A stretch of DNA of 5,785 nucleotides from Muribaculaceae bacterium. GTDB lineage: Bacteria > Bacteroidota > Bacteroidia > Bacteroidales > Muribaculaceae. Shown piece by piece: positions 1 through 5,785 of this stretch. Below the pieces are notes generated by a model that did no database searches, had not been told where the DNA came from, and saw only the letters and a program-made list of their open reading frames with translations. Numbering within the stretch: position 1 is the stretch's first letter; the number at the start of each line of letters is the position of its first letter. The position numbers and the translations under genes are program-made. The stretch is from contig JAEEVB010000153.1 of assembly GCA_016287065.1 (NCBI GenBank), positions 1-5,785 of the forward strand, written 5' to 3'.

Positions 1-306
1 GTGACGCATTACAATGAGGTCCGCATAGTTGCTCACCATCATAATCGTGTCCTTGAGCGTCTCGCCCTTGGCTTGACTGCTGGTCCTGGCATCGCTGAAA
101 CCTATCACGCGACCGCCCAGGCGGTTCACTGCCGTCTCGAAACTGAGGCGTGTGCGGGTCGACGGCTCAAAGAAGAGTGAGCCTACTACCTTGCCTTCCA
201 GGATGTTGCAATTGGGATTCTTTTCAAACTCGGCTGCTCGTTTGAGCATCGCCATAATTTCGTCTTTACTCAGATCGGAGATTGAAATTAAGCTTCTGTT
301 GTCCAT
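1..306 (-). CDS. pyrB: Aspartate carbamoyltransferase catalytic subunit, N-terminal part (runs off left edge)
   Basis: This is the first 102 codons of the enzyme that joins carbamoyl phosphate and aspartate to make N-carbamoyl-aspartate, the committed step of de novo pyrimidine synthesis in the cytoplasm. The translation starts MDNRSLISISDLSKDEI and carries the carbamoyl-phosphate signature FFEPSTRTRLSFE at residues 45-57, with S49-T50-R51-T52-R53. A loop TSSQAKGETLKDT follows, where S76 and K80 fit the E. coli Ser80 and Lys84 loop. The fragment ends in IVMRH, with R101 in the place of E. coli Arg105. These spacings match E. coli PyrB with a constant offset of four. The Lys-bearing loop and VMRH favour aspartate over ornithine carbamoyltransferase. 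The ATG at 304-306 has no Shine-Dalgarno sequence, only A/T-rich DNA, as is usual in Bacteroidota. A regulatory-chain gene (pyrI) may follow outside the window, but this cannot be seen. The gene is transcribed away from the PBP gene. Confidence 0.96.
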   Translation of the reverse strand, partial: MDNRSLISISDLSKDEIMAMLKRAAEFEKNPNCNILEGKVVGSLFFEPSTRTRLSFETAVNRLGGRVIGFSDARTSSQAKGETLKDTIMMVSNYADLIVMRH

Positions 307-315
307 ATAAATTAT

Positions 316-405
316 TTAAATAAAAAAAGATAGAAATCGCTGACAAAAACAGCCTGCCTGGACACCAGTCGCGCGCTTAACTCCCTTTACCTCACATGAA
401 GTCAT
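316..405 (-). CDS. Possible upstream leader ORF of pyrB (29 codons, tentative)
   Basis: An ATG at 403-405 opens a 29-codon frame that ends with TAA at 316-318, leaving 9 nt before the pyrB ATG. The peptide begins MTSCEVKGVKRATG and ends CQRFLSFFI. It lies wholly inside the inferred pyrB transcript, and its last codons cover a run of seven T. No clear Shine-Dalgarno sequence precedes it. The enterobacterial pyrBI operon is known to use a short leader peptide (PyrL) and a U-rich tract for UTP-sensing attenuation. The placement here is loosely similar, but I see no strong attenuator hairpin and no sequence similarity to PyrL. An ORF of this size could easily arise by chance, so translation is unproven. 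Confidence 0.25.
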   Translation of the reverse strand: MTSCEVKGVKRATGVQAGCFCQRFLSFFI

Positions 406-470
406 GCTGCTTTGAAAACGGCTTGGGATGAAAGAGAGGCAGCGCACAAGTGAGTAGGTTTCGCCGTTTT

Positions 471-481
471 GTGCAAAGGTA
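471..481 (-). promoter_or_regulatory. Promoter -7 element for pyrB (TACCTTTGCAC)
   Basis: On the minus strand this reads TACCTTTG (474-481) followed by CAC, an exact fit to the Bacteroidota primary-sigma -7 consensus TAnnTTTG. Transcription would begin near 467-470 and give a leader of about 160 nt before pyrB. No clear TTTG -33 box is found 19-21 nt upstream. That region is instead occupied by the dyad at 500-518. Confidence 0.7.
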
Positions 482-499
482 GGCAAAAAAGATGGAAAA

Positions 500-518
500 T
501 ATCATCTAGAAAATGATA
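500..518. promoter_or_regulatory. Small inverted repeat TATCAT-N7-ATGATA, possible operator
   Basis: A perfect 6-bp inverted repeat with a 7-nt spacer (CTAGAAA) sits between the two divergent promoters. It covers the place where the -33 box of the pyrB promoter would be, so a bound protein there could affect pyrB. I do not recognise it as the site of a named regulator. In AT-rich DNA a 6-bp dyad can occur by chance. Confidence 0.25.
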
Positions 519-575
519 AAAAATTGCAGAATGAAACTTTTGTTGAAAAATGCGTGAAAAGGCAAAATTTTTTAC

Positions 576-586
576 TAACTTTGCAC
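576..586 (+). promoter_or_regulatory. Promoter -7 element for the PBP1A gene (TAACTTTGCAC)
   Basis: TAACTTTG (576-583) matches the Bacteroidota -7 consensus TAnnTTTG exactly and is followed by CAC, as in the divergent pyrB promoter. Transcription would start around 590, about 60 nt before the ATG at 652. No good TTTG lies at the expected 19-21 nt upstream. The nearest, TTTG at 539-542, is about 33 nt away. The promoter probably also serves the downstream TonB-domain gene. Confidence 0.75.
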
Positions 587-651
587 TTTATTCCTCTTTT
601 TTTTAGAGCAGATATTATAAAAACTGAAACCATAATCAATAAACAATAGAT

Positions 652-3060
652 ATGGGAACGAACAAGAAAGCTGTTGACCCCGCTAAGCGTGCTCGTCGCA
701 ACAACCGCATCATCAAGACCATCTGGTGGTCGCTTGCGGGCTTCTTTGCACTCATGATAGTGGTATTCATCCTCATCTACAACGGTGTGATTGGCTACAT
801 GCCGCCCATCGAGGCCCTCAAGAATCCTGCCGACAAGTTTGCTTCCACACTCTACACCGCCGACGGTAAGGAGATGGGCAAGTTCTACCGCAGCCGTGGC
901 AACCGCACTTATGTCGACTACGACCAGATGTCGAAGTACCTGAGCGATGCGCTCATCGCTACCGAGGACGCCCGTTTCGAGGAGCACTCGGGTATCGACG
1001 CCATCGCCATTCTGCGCTCATTCGTCAAGCGCATCATCATGGGACAGACAAGTGCCGGTGGCGGTAGCACCATCACGCAGCAGCTTGCCAAGCAGCTCTA
1101 CACGCCCGAGTCGGCCAACATCTTCGAGCGAGCTTTGCAAAAGCCCATCGAGTGGGTCATTGCGCTCAAACTGGAGCGCTACTACACCAAGGAGGAAATC
1201 ATCAAGATGTATTTCAACCAGTTCGACTTCCTGAACAATGCCGTGGGTATCAAGAGCGCAGCTTGGGTATACTTTGGCAAGGAACCCAAGAACCTCACGC
1301 TCGAGGAAGCCGCCACACTGGTGGGCATGTGCAAGAACCCGTCTTATTACAACCCCTTCCGCTATCCAGAGCGCGTGCGTGCACGACGCAATGTGGTGCT
1401 CGACCAGATGTATAAGGAAGGAATGCTTACCGCCGAGCGTTGCGACGAGGGCAAGCAGAGTGAACTGCTGCTCAACCGCCATGCCGTCGATAACCACGAG
1501 AACGGTATTGCGCCATACTTCCGCGAAGAACTCCGCCGCATCATGATGGCCAAGGAGCCGGTGCGCAGCAATTACTCCAACATCAATGCCTATAATGCCG
1601 ACAAGTATAACTGGGACAACAATCCGCTCTATGGCTGGTGCCACAAGAACAAGAAGGCCGATGGCTCCGATTACGACATCTACAGCGACGGCCTGCGCAT
1701 CTACACCACCATCGATTCGCGCATGCAGGAGCATGCCGAGAAGGCCATGCGCGACCACATGATTGCCGAGCAGAACCGCTTCTTCCGCAACGAGTGCCGA
1801 GGCAGTTACAAGGATCCATATACCCGCAACACCGCCGAGCTCTCGACCAAGGCCAAGGAAGACCTCATCAAGCGCTCCATCAGGAAGACCGAGCGTTACC
1901 GCACCATGAAGGCGCAGGGTATGAGCGACCCCGAAATCATGTCGGCATTCAATCAAAAGCAGAACTTGCGCGTGTTCGACTACGACCGTGGCGAGAAGGA
2001 ACTGCTCATGTCGCCGCTCGACTCCATGCTCTACATGAAGACCTTCTTGCGCTGCGGCATGATGTCGATGGACCCACGCACCGGCAAGGTTAAAGCCTAT
2101 GTGGGCGGCCTCGACTTCAAGCATTTCAAATATGACATGGTGTCCACCGGTACGCGCCAGATTGGTTCTACGGTCAAGCCCTTTGTCTATGCGCTGGCCA
2201 TGCAGAACGGACAGACACCCTGCAGCACCGACTTCGAGAACTCGCAGCCGCACTACGGCAGTTGGGCTCCTGGCGGTGGTGGCCACGGACTGGGCTCACA
2301 TCCGCAATTGCGCGATGCGCTTGCCGTGTCGAGCAACTGGATTCCACCCCGCATCCTCGAGCGTTACACGCCCGAGAAAATGGTGGAGGTGATGCACAAC
2401 GACTTCGGTATCACGAGCGACCTGCAGGCCAACCTCGCATTGAGTCTGGGAGCCTGCGAGATTTCGCTCTACGAGATGATATCGGCCTACAGCGCCTTTG
2501 CCAACTATGGCAGCCGCGTGATGCCCGTCATGGTGACCCGCATCTGCGACAACCACGGCAATGTGCTTGCCGAGTTCTTCCCCAAGAAGAATCAGGCCAT
2601 CAGTGCCGAATCGGCCTATCGCATGATCGACATGCTGCGCGCCGTGGTCAAGCGAGGCACTGCACGCCGACTGAACCTCGATGTGGATGTGTGCGGCAAG
2701 ACGGGTACTACCAACTTCAATGCCGACGCATGGTTCATGGGATTCACCCCCGAACTGGTGACCGGCGTGTGGGTTGGCGGTGAAGACCGTTACATCCACT
2801 TTGCCTCCACGGGCGAAGGTCAGGGTGCCGCAGCCGCATTGCCTATGTTTGAACGCTTCATGAAGGCAGTGCTCGCCGACTCGTCGCTGCCCTACAGCAA
2901 GAAGGTGCAGTTTGCAATTCCCAAGGACTTTGACATGTGTGGCGACCAGTTGCCCTTTGAGCGCACGGGCTCGAGCAGGCGCTCGAGCGAATCGCACAAC
3001 GAGGAGCAGGAGAATACTCATGCTCAAGACCAGGAAGCACTCAACGACTTCTATAATTAG
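652..3060 (+). CDS. mrcA: Class A penicillin-binding protein (PBP1A-type peptidoglycan glycosyltransferase/transpeptidase)
   Basis: This bifunctional inner-membrane enzyme polymerises lipid II into glycan strands and crosslinks the peptides on the periplasmic side. A basic cytoplasmic N-terminus (residues 1-22) precedes one membrane segment at about 23-43. The GT51 domain has EDARFEEHSG (105-114, catalytic E105), GGGSTITQQLAKQ (136-148) and LERYYTKEEIIKMYFNQ (174-190). A linker of about 220 residues follows. The transpeptidase domain starts near 470 and has all three beta-lactam-binding motifs: STVK (nucleophile S506, K509), SSN (560-562) and KTGT (683-686). The tail from about 772 is Ser/Glu-rich and probably disordered. 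At 802 residues it has a normal length for the family. The ATG at 652 is the first after an in-frame TAA at 640-642. There is no Shine-Dalgarno sequence, only A-rich DNA. No key residue is missing, so both activities are expected. The name PBP1A rather than another class A paralogue is by overall resemblance. Confidence 0.96.
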   Translation: MGTNKKAVDPAKRARRNNRIIKTIWWSLAGFFALMIVVFILIYNGVIGYMPPIEALKNPADKFASTLYTADGKEMGKFYRSRGNRTYVDYDQMSKYLSDALIATEDARFEEHSGIDAIAILRSFVKRIIMGQTSAGGGSTITQQLAKQLYTPESANIFERALQKPIEWVIALKLERYYTKEEIIKMYFNQFDFLNNAVGIKSAAWVYFGKEPKNLTLEEAATLVGMCKNPSYYNPFRYPERVRARRNVVLDQMYKEGMLTAERCDEGKQSELLLNRHAVDNHENGIAPYFREELRRIMMAKEPVRSNYSNINAYNADKYNWDNNPLYGWCHKNKKADGSDYDIYSDGLRIYTTIDSRMQEHAEKAMRDHMIAEQNRFFRNECRGSYKDPYTRNTAELSTKAKEDLIKRSIRKTERYRTMKAQGMSDPEIMSAFNQKQNLRVFDYDRGEKELLMSPLDSMLYMKTFLRCGMMSMDPRTGKVKAYVGGLDFKHFKYDMVSTGTRQIGSTVKPFVYALAMQNGQTPCSTDFENSQPHYGSWAPGGGGHGLGSHPQLRDALAVSSNWIPPRILERYTPEKMVEVMHNDFGITSDLQANLALSLGACEISLYEMISAYSAFANYGSRVMPVMVTRICDNHGNVLAEFFPKKNQAISAESAYRMIDMLRAVVKRGTARRLNLDVDVCGKTGTTNFNADAWFMGFTPELVTGVWVGGEDRYIHFASTGEGQGAAAALPMFERFMKAVLADSSLPYSKKVQFAIPKDFDMCGDQLPFERTGSSRRSSESHNEEQENTHAQDQEALNDFYN

Positions 3061-3109
3061 GGGTTTAGAGGCTCGGGTTTTGTGATTGATGATGAAACAT
3101 TAAAAATAT

Positions 3110-3115
3110 AAGGAG
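3110..3115 (+). promoter_or_regulatory. Ribosome binding site AAGGAG with very short spacing
   Basis: AAGGAG ends only 2 nt before the ATG at 3118, closer than the usual 5-9 nt. The ATG is still preferred, because it supplies the Met-Arg-Arg start that a signal peptide needs. The next possible start, TTG at 3127, would be 11 nt away and would remove both arginines. Shine-Dalgarno use is weak in Bacteroidota, so the spacing may matter little. The 57-nt gap before this gene (3061-3117) shows no clear TAnnTTTG element and no terminator, which supports co-transcription with the PBP gene. Confidence 0.5.
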
Positions 3116-3117
3116 CC

Positions 3118-3732
3118 ATGAGAAGATTGTTTGTTATATTGCTGGTGGCGCTGGTGCCCATGATGGCACTGGAGGCCAACGGAACCGAACTCCGCAAAGA
3201 CAAGAAGGCTAAAACCGAAAAGGTCAACAAGAAGAAAAAGAAAGGCAAGGTGAAAGAGGTGGTTGTGGGCTATGGTGCCGATGACCCCGACTTCATTGAC
3301 GATGGCCTGATGAACGGCCTGCCCCCTTGCAACCACGATTCAACCGCAGCAGCCAATCACGAACAGGAATATGAACTGGTGAAGACGAAGGGTGCCGACA
3401 CCGAGGTGTTCCGCGACCCTTATAGCATGCCCTTCTATCCCGGTGGCGATGAAGCCTTGGTTCAAGACTTGGCTGCCAATTTGGTATATCCCCCTCAAGC
3501 CATCATTGAAGGGACTCATGGCCGAGTGGTTTTGCAGTTCGTAATCAAGAAAGATGGCTCAATCGATATCGATAACATCACGGTGGCAAAATCACTGTCG
3601 CCCGATTGCGACCAGGCTGCCATAGAAGCCGTTAAAAAACTCAAGAAGTTCAAACCCGGCCTCAAAGATACTAAGCCGGTGAATGTGAGATATACGCTGC
3701 CAGTAAATTTCAAACTGCCAGCCGAGGAATAA
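3118..3732 (+). CDS. Exported TonB C-terminal-domain protein
   Basis: This 204-residue protein has a probable signal peptide (MRRLFVILLVALVPMMALEA, cleavage likely after A20). A strongly basic segment with many Lys follows (about 26-46), then EVVVGYG at 47-53, an acidic linker, and a TonB C-terminal domain from about 104 to 202. Domain hallmarks are PFYPGGDEAL (105-114), the NLVYPPQA strand (121-128), EGTHGRVVLQFVIKKDG (131-147) and the closing VNVRYTLPVNF. TonB C-terminal domains contact outer-membrane transporters and pass on proton-motive force. This protein, however, lacks the proline-rich periplasmic spacer, and its N-terminus looks cleavable rather than a permanent anchor. It may therefore be a periplasmic or envelope accessory protein rather than a true energy transducer. 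If the N-terminal helix is not cleaved, it could be a short anchored TonB. It follows the PBP gene by 57 nt on the same strand and is closed by the terminator at 3757. The substrate or partner is unknown. Confidence 0.85.
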   Translation: MRRLFVILLVALVPMMALEANGTELRKDKKAKTEKVNKKKKKGKVKEVVVGYGADDPDFIDDGLMNGLPPCNHDSTAAANHEQEYELVKTKGADTEVFRDPYSMPFYPGGDEALVQDLAANLVYPPQAIIEGTHGRVVLQFVIKKDGSIDIDNITVAKSLSPDCDQAAIEAVKKLKKFKPGLKDTKPVNVRYTLPVNFKLPAEE

Positions 3733-3756
3733 GATTTTCACACCTAACAAGATTAC

Positions 3757-3790
3757 AGGCCTTTCTAGAATTCTAGAAGGGCCTTTATTT
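3757..3790 (+). terminator. Intrinsic terminator after the PBP1A / TonB-domain genes
   Basis: Positions 3757-3770 pair with 3771-3784 over 14 positions, all Watson-Crick except one G-T wobble (3762/3779). The outer stem is the GC-rich AGGCC/GGCCT. The inner part is the perfect palindrome TTCTAGAATTCTAGAA, whose centre must open into a loop. TTATTT follows on the plus strand, giving the U-rich tail. It lies 24 nt after the TAA at 3730-3732. On the minus strand the downstream tail is poorer in T, so it would be a weaker terminator for priA, though the stem is symmetric and may work both ways. Confidence 0.8.
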
Positions 3791-3844
3791 CTAGATTTTC
3801 TAGTATTTCTAGAGGGACAAGATTATCTAGTGGGGCTAGGAGGC
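3764..3844. repeat. CTAG-rich array with 9-bp period between convergent genes
   Basis: Seven CTAG tetramers begin at 3765, 3773, 3791, 3800, 3809, 3827 and 3836. From 3773 on, every gap is 9 or 18 bp, so they fall on one 9-bp lattice (CTAG plus five variable bases). Of the skipped lattice positions, 3818 reads CAAG (one mismatch) and 3782 reads CCTT. The first copy is out of phase by one base. The variable bases are T-rich (ATTTT, TATTT) or G-rich (AGGGA, TGGGG). By eye, only two other CTAGs occur in the window (506 and 4988). The array overlaps the right arm of the terminator hairpin and ends directly at the priA stop codon. I do not recognise it as a named repeat family. Confidence 0.75.
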
Positions 3845-3845
3845 T

Positions 3846-5785
3846 TTAAACGGGGTCCACGTCAAAGTAGATGATGGCGGCTTTGGCGCGCGAGTCGATG
3901 GCAACCAATTGCTCGTAGATGTCGCGCAGTATCTTCTTCACCTTGCTCATCGAGGCCTGCAACTCCATTTTCAACACAATCTGGCGAATGTATAGGTTCT
4001 GAACCCGTGCCACAAGCGGGGCCTCAGGACCCAGCACGCGGTGGGCAAACACCTGGCGCAGCATGTTACTGTAGCGCACGGCTACCTCGGTGAGCACATT
4101 GTCGTCGCGATGCTTTATATAGATGTTGATGATGCGTGTGAAGGGCGGGTAACCAAATTTTTCGCGTTCGGCGAGTTCGTGCTCATAAAAGCCCTGGTAG
4201 TCGTGCTTCACGACAAAATCGATGATGGGGTGTTGTGGGTTCGACGTTTGGATGAGCACCTTGCCCCGTTTGTGGGCGCGTCCGGCGCGCCCTGCCACCT
4301 GTTCCATCATGTCAAAGGCGCGCTCGCTGGAACGGAAGTCAGGGAAACTGATCATGGTGTCGGCATTCAGGATGCCAACAATGCTCACAGCATCGAAGTC
4401 GAGACCCTTGGTCACCATTTGCGTGCCCACGAGAATGTTGGTCTTGTGAGCCGAGAACTCGTTGATGATGCGGTCGTAGCTGTTCTTGTTGCGGGTCGTG
4501 TCGAGGTCCATGCGCGAGATTTTCTCGCCCGGAAACACCTGGTCGATGTCGTCCTCGATGCGCTCGGTGCCATAGCCCACAATCTCAATGCCTGGCAACC
4601 CGCAGGCCGGGCACAGGTCGGGCAGGCTGATGGTGTGTCCGCAGTAGTGGCAAGTGAGCGAGCGAGTGTGCTTATGATAGGTGAGGCTCACGTCGCAATT
4701 GATGCAGGAGGGAACCCAGCCGCACTCTTTGCAACGAACCATTGGGGCATAGCCTCGGCGGTTCTGGAACAGGATTACCTGTTCGTTGCCTTCCAGTGCG
4801 TGACGGCACTCCTTGATCAGGTCGAGTGAGAAGAGCCCTTGCATCTCGTGGCGTTTTCGGGCCCGTTTGGTGTCGATGACACTCACGAGTGGCATCTGTA
4901 TGTCTTCGTAGCGGTTGAGCAGTTCAACAAATCCGTAGTCGCCCTGTTGCGCCTTGCGATACACCTCGATGGCGGGAGTGGCCGAGCCTAGCAGCGTCTT
5001 GGCGCCATGCATCGAGGCAAGTATCATGGCGGCATTGCGGCCGTTGTAGCGTGGGGCTGGGTCTTGCTGCTTGTAGCTGGCATCATGCTCCTCGTCAATA
5101 ATCACGAGGCCCAGGTTGCTGTAGGGCAGGAAGATGGATGAGCGCACGCCAATCACCACACAGGGTTCGCTGCTGTGAAGCAGTTTTTTCCAGATGTCCA
5201 CGCGCTCGTTGTCGCTGAATTTGGAGTGATAGATGAGCAACTTGTCGCCAAACACCTGCTCGAGCCGTTGTGTGAGTTGGGTAGTGAGTGCGATTTCGGG
5301 CACGAGGTAGAGCACCTGTTTGCCCAGTTTCAGCGCATCGGCGATGAGGTGCATATAGATGGCGGTCTTGCCGCTTGAGGTCACCCCGTGCAGCAGGGTG
5401 ATATTCTTTTCACGGAAAGACTGGTGAATCTCGCCATAGGCCCGCTTTTGTTCATCGGTGAGCACGGGCGGGTCGACCAGTTGCCGGTTGGCGTGGTCGA
5501 AGCGGTTGATTTCCTGCTTGTAGATTTCGAAGATGCCCCGCTGACAGGCTGCAGTGAGTACGGCAGCGGTGGCATCGGCCCGCTTGAGCAGGTCGTCCTT
5601 GGTGACTTCGATCACGGGTTTGCTGCGTTGCAGCCAGTGCGAGAGGTCGAGGTAAGCGAGCAGCAATGCTTCCTGCTTCTTGGCACGCTTCACCTCGTCG
5701 AAGAAGTGGTGCAGCCCCTGCTCGTCGTCGCGCTGCAGTTTCAGGCGCACGCAAGAGCGGGTCTTGGGACGGTAGTTGTCGACTA
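3846..5785 (-). CDS. priA: Primosomal protein N' (replication restart helicase PriA), lacking its N-terminus at the right edge
   Basis: PriA recognises stalled or repaired forks and reloads the replicative helicase. It is a 3'-to-5' superfamily 2 helicase. The 645 visible codons contain Walker A GVTSSGKT (visible residues 133-140), the DEEH box (230-233) and GSATP (266-270). A cysteine-rich zinc module has four CxxC pairs (CKEC, CINC, CHYC and CPAC; 351-394) that would hold two zinc ions. Motif V lies around GTQMVTKGLDF, and motif VI is QVAGRAGR (495-502). The C-terminal domain includes REKFGYPPFTRI. The frame stays open to the edge: upstream of the GTG at 5748-5750 it reads VDNYRPKTRSC, typical of PriA, so that GTG is an internal valine, not a start. 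Most of the N-terminal fork-binding domain (roughly 150-200 residues) should lie beyond the window. The gene converges on the TonB-domain gene, and its TAA (3846-3848) abuts the CTAG array. All helicase and zinc motifs are intact. Confidence 0.97.
   Translation of the reverse strand, partial: VDNYRPKTRSCVRLKLQRDDEQGLHHFFDEVKRAKKQEALLLAYLDLSHWLQRSKPVIEVTKDDLLKRADATAAVLTAACQRGIFEIYKQEINRFDHANRQLVDPPVLTDEQKRAYGEIHQSFREKNITLLHGVTSSGKTAIYMHLIADALKLGKQVLYLVPEIALTTQLTQRLEQVFGDKLLIYHSKFSDNERVDIWKKLLHSSEPCVVIGVRSSIFLPYSNLGLVIIDEEHDASYKQQDPAPRYNGRNAAMILASMHGAKTLLGSATPAIEVYRKAQQGDYGFVELLNRYEDIQMPLVSVIDTKRARKRHEMQGLFSLDLIKECRHALEGNEQVILFQNRRGYAPMVRCKECGWVPSCINCDVSLTYHKHTRSLTCHYCGHTISLPDLCPACGLPGIEIVGYGTERIEDDIDQVFPGEKISRMDLDTTRNKNSYDRIINEFSAHKTNILVGTQMVTKGLDFDAVSIVGILNADTMISFPDFRSSERAFDMMEQVAGRAGRAHKRGKVLIQTSNPQHPIIDFVVKHDYQGFYEHELAEREKFGYPPFTRIINIYIKHRDDNVLTEVAVRYSNMLRQVFAHRVLGPEAPLVARVQNLYIRQIVLKMELQASMSKVKKILRDIYEQLVAIDSRAKAAIIYFDVDPV

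Larger units (their letters stand above)
307..651. other. Divergent intergenic region between pyrB and the PBP1A gene
   Basis: This 345-bp stretch has no long ORF of its own. It is AT-rich at both ends and holds, from left to right: the pyrB leader with a short upstream ORF (316-405, minus); a minus-strand -7 element (471-481); a small dyad (500-518); and a plus-strand -7 element (576-586). The inferred untranslated leader is about 160 nt for pyrB and about 60 nt for the PBP gene. Two weak hairpins lie in the pyrB leader: CTGG/CCAG at 358-368 and GCTG/CAGC at 339-353. The second is followed, 10 nt later in the pyrB direction, by seven T (322-328). That gap is too long and the stem too short for a convincing terminator. 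Confidence 0.8.

Noticed and set aside
322..353. Hairpin GCTG/CAGC plus T7 run in the pyrB leader as an attenuator
   Set aside because: The stem is only 4 bp with a 7-nt loop, and the T run begins 10 nt after it, so it does not meet the usual form of an intrinsic terminator.
502..987. A 161-codon minus-strand frame covering the PBP start and the intergenic region
   Set aside because: It overlaps the N-terminal coding part of the PBP gene antisense and the plus-strand promoter, and shows no domain.
1018..2286. A 422-codon open frame on the minus strand inside the PBP gene
   Set aside because: It lies entirely antisense to a protein with all expected catalytic motifs. The product is a low-information His/Val/Ala-rich sequence with no recognisable domain, as expected from the complement of GC-rich codons.
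3764..3844. CTAG array as a CRISPR, phage attachment site or coding remnant
   Set aside because: The units are 9 bp with no long repeats or unique spacers. There is no flanking tRNA or integrase. The regular TAGs put stops in one frame, and no protein can be read in the others.
4041..4829. A 262-codon plus-strand frame within priA
   Set aside because: It is antisense to the helicase and zinc motifs of priA and its product resembles no known protein. It is a shadow of biased codon use.
5748..5750. GTG as the start codon of priA
   Set aside because: The frame stays open upstream to the edge and encodes VDNYRPKTRSC, which continues the PriA sequence. A start here would remove the N-terminal DNA-binding domain.

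Overview
The window looks like a piece of a Bacteroidales (Bacteroidota) chromosome. The evidence is: two promoter -7 elements of the TAnnTTTG type; little Shine-Dalgarno sequence ahead of pyrB and mrcA, which have A/T-rich leaders instead; a secreted TonB C-terminal-domain protein of a kind common in this phylum; and a fairly GC-rich coding sequence set against AT-rich intergenic DNA. A Muribaculaceae- or Prevotellaceae-like source is possible, but this cannot be decided from the window.

Layout, left to right. (1) At 1-306 on the minus strand is the 5' part of pyrB, the aspartate carbamoyltransferase catalytic chain, running off the left edge. (2) At 307-651 is a divergent intergenic region with one TAnCTTTGCAC promoter element on each strand, a small dyad between them, and a pyrB leader of about 160 nt holding a 29-codon upstream ORF that stops 9 nt before pyrB. 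(3) At 652-3060 is a complete class A penicillin-binding protein (PBP1A type) with intact glycosyltransferase and transpeptidase motifs. (4) After a 57-nt gap, 3118-3732 encodes a small exported protein with a TonB C-terminal domain. It is probably co-transcribed with the PBP gene. (5) At 3733-3845 is a convergent intergenic region with a strong intrinsic terminator hairpin that runs into a CTAG-rich array on a 9-bp period. (6) At 3846-5785 on the minus strand is priA, the replication-restart helicase, which lacks its N-terminus because it runs off the right edge.

The genes are housekeeping: pyrimidine synthesis, peptidoglycan synthesis, envelope function and replication restart. I see no mobile element, CRISPR array, tRNA, rRNA or defence system. 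The features most worth a second look are non-coding or small-scale: the 9-bp-period CTAG array between the convergent genes, a TonB-box-like EVVVGYG segment inside a TonB-domain protein, and the upstream ORF in the pyrB leader.
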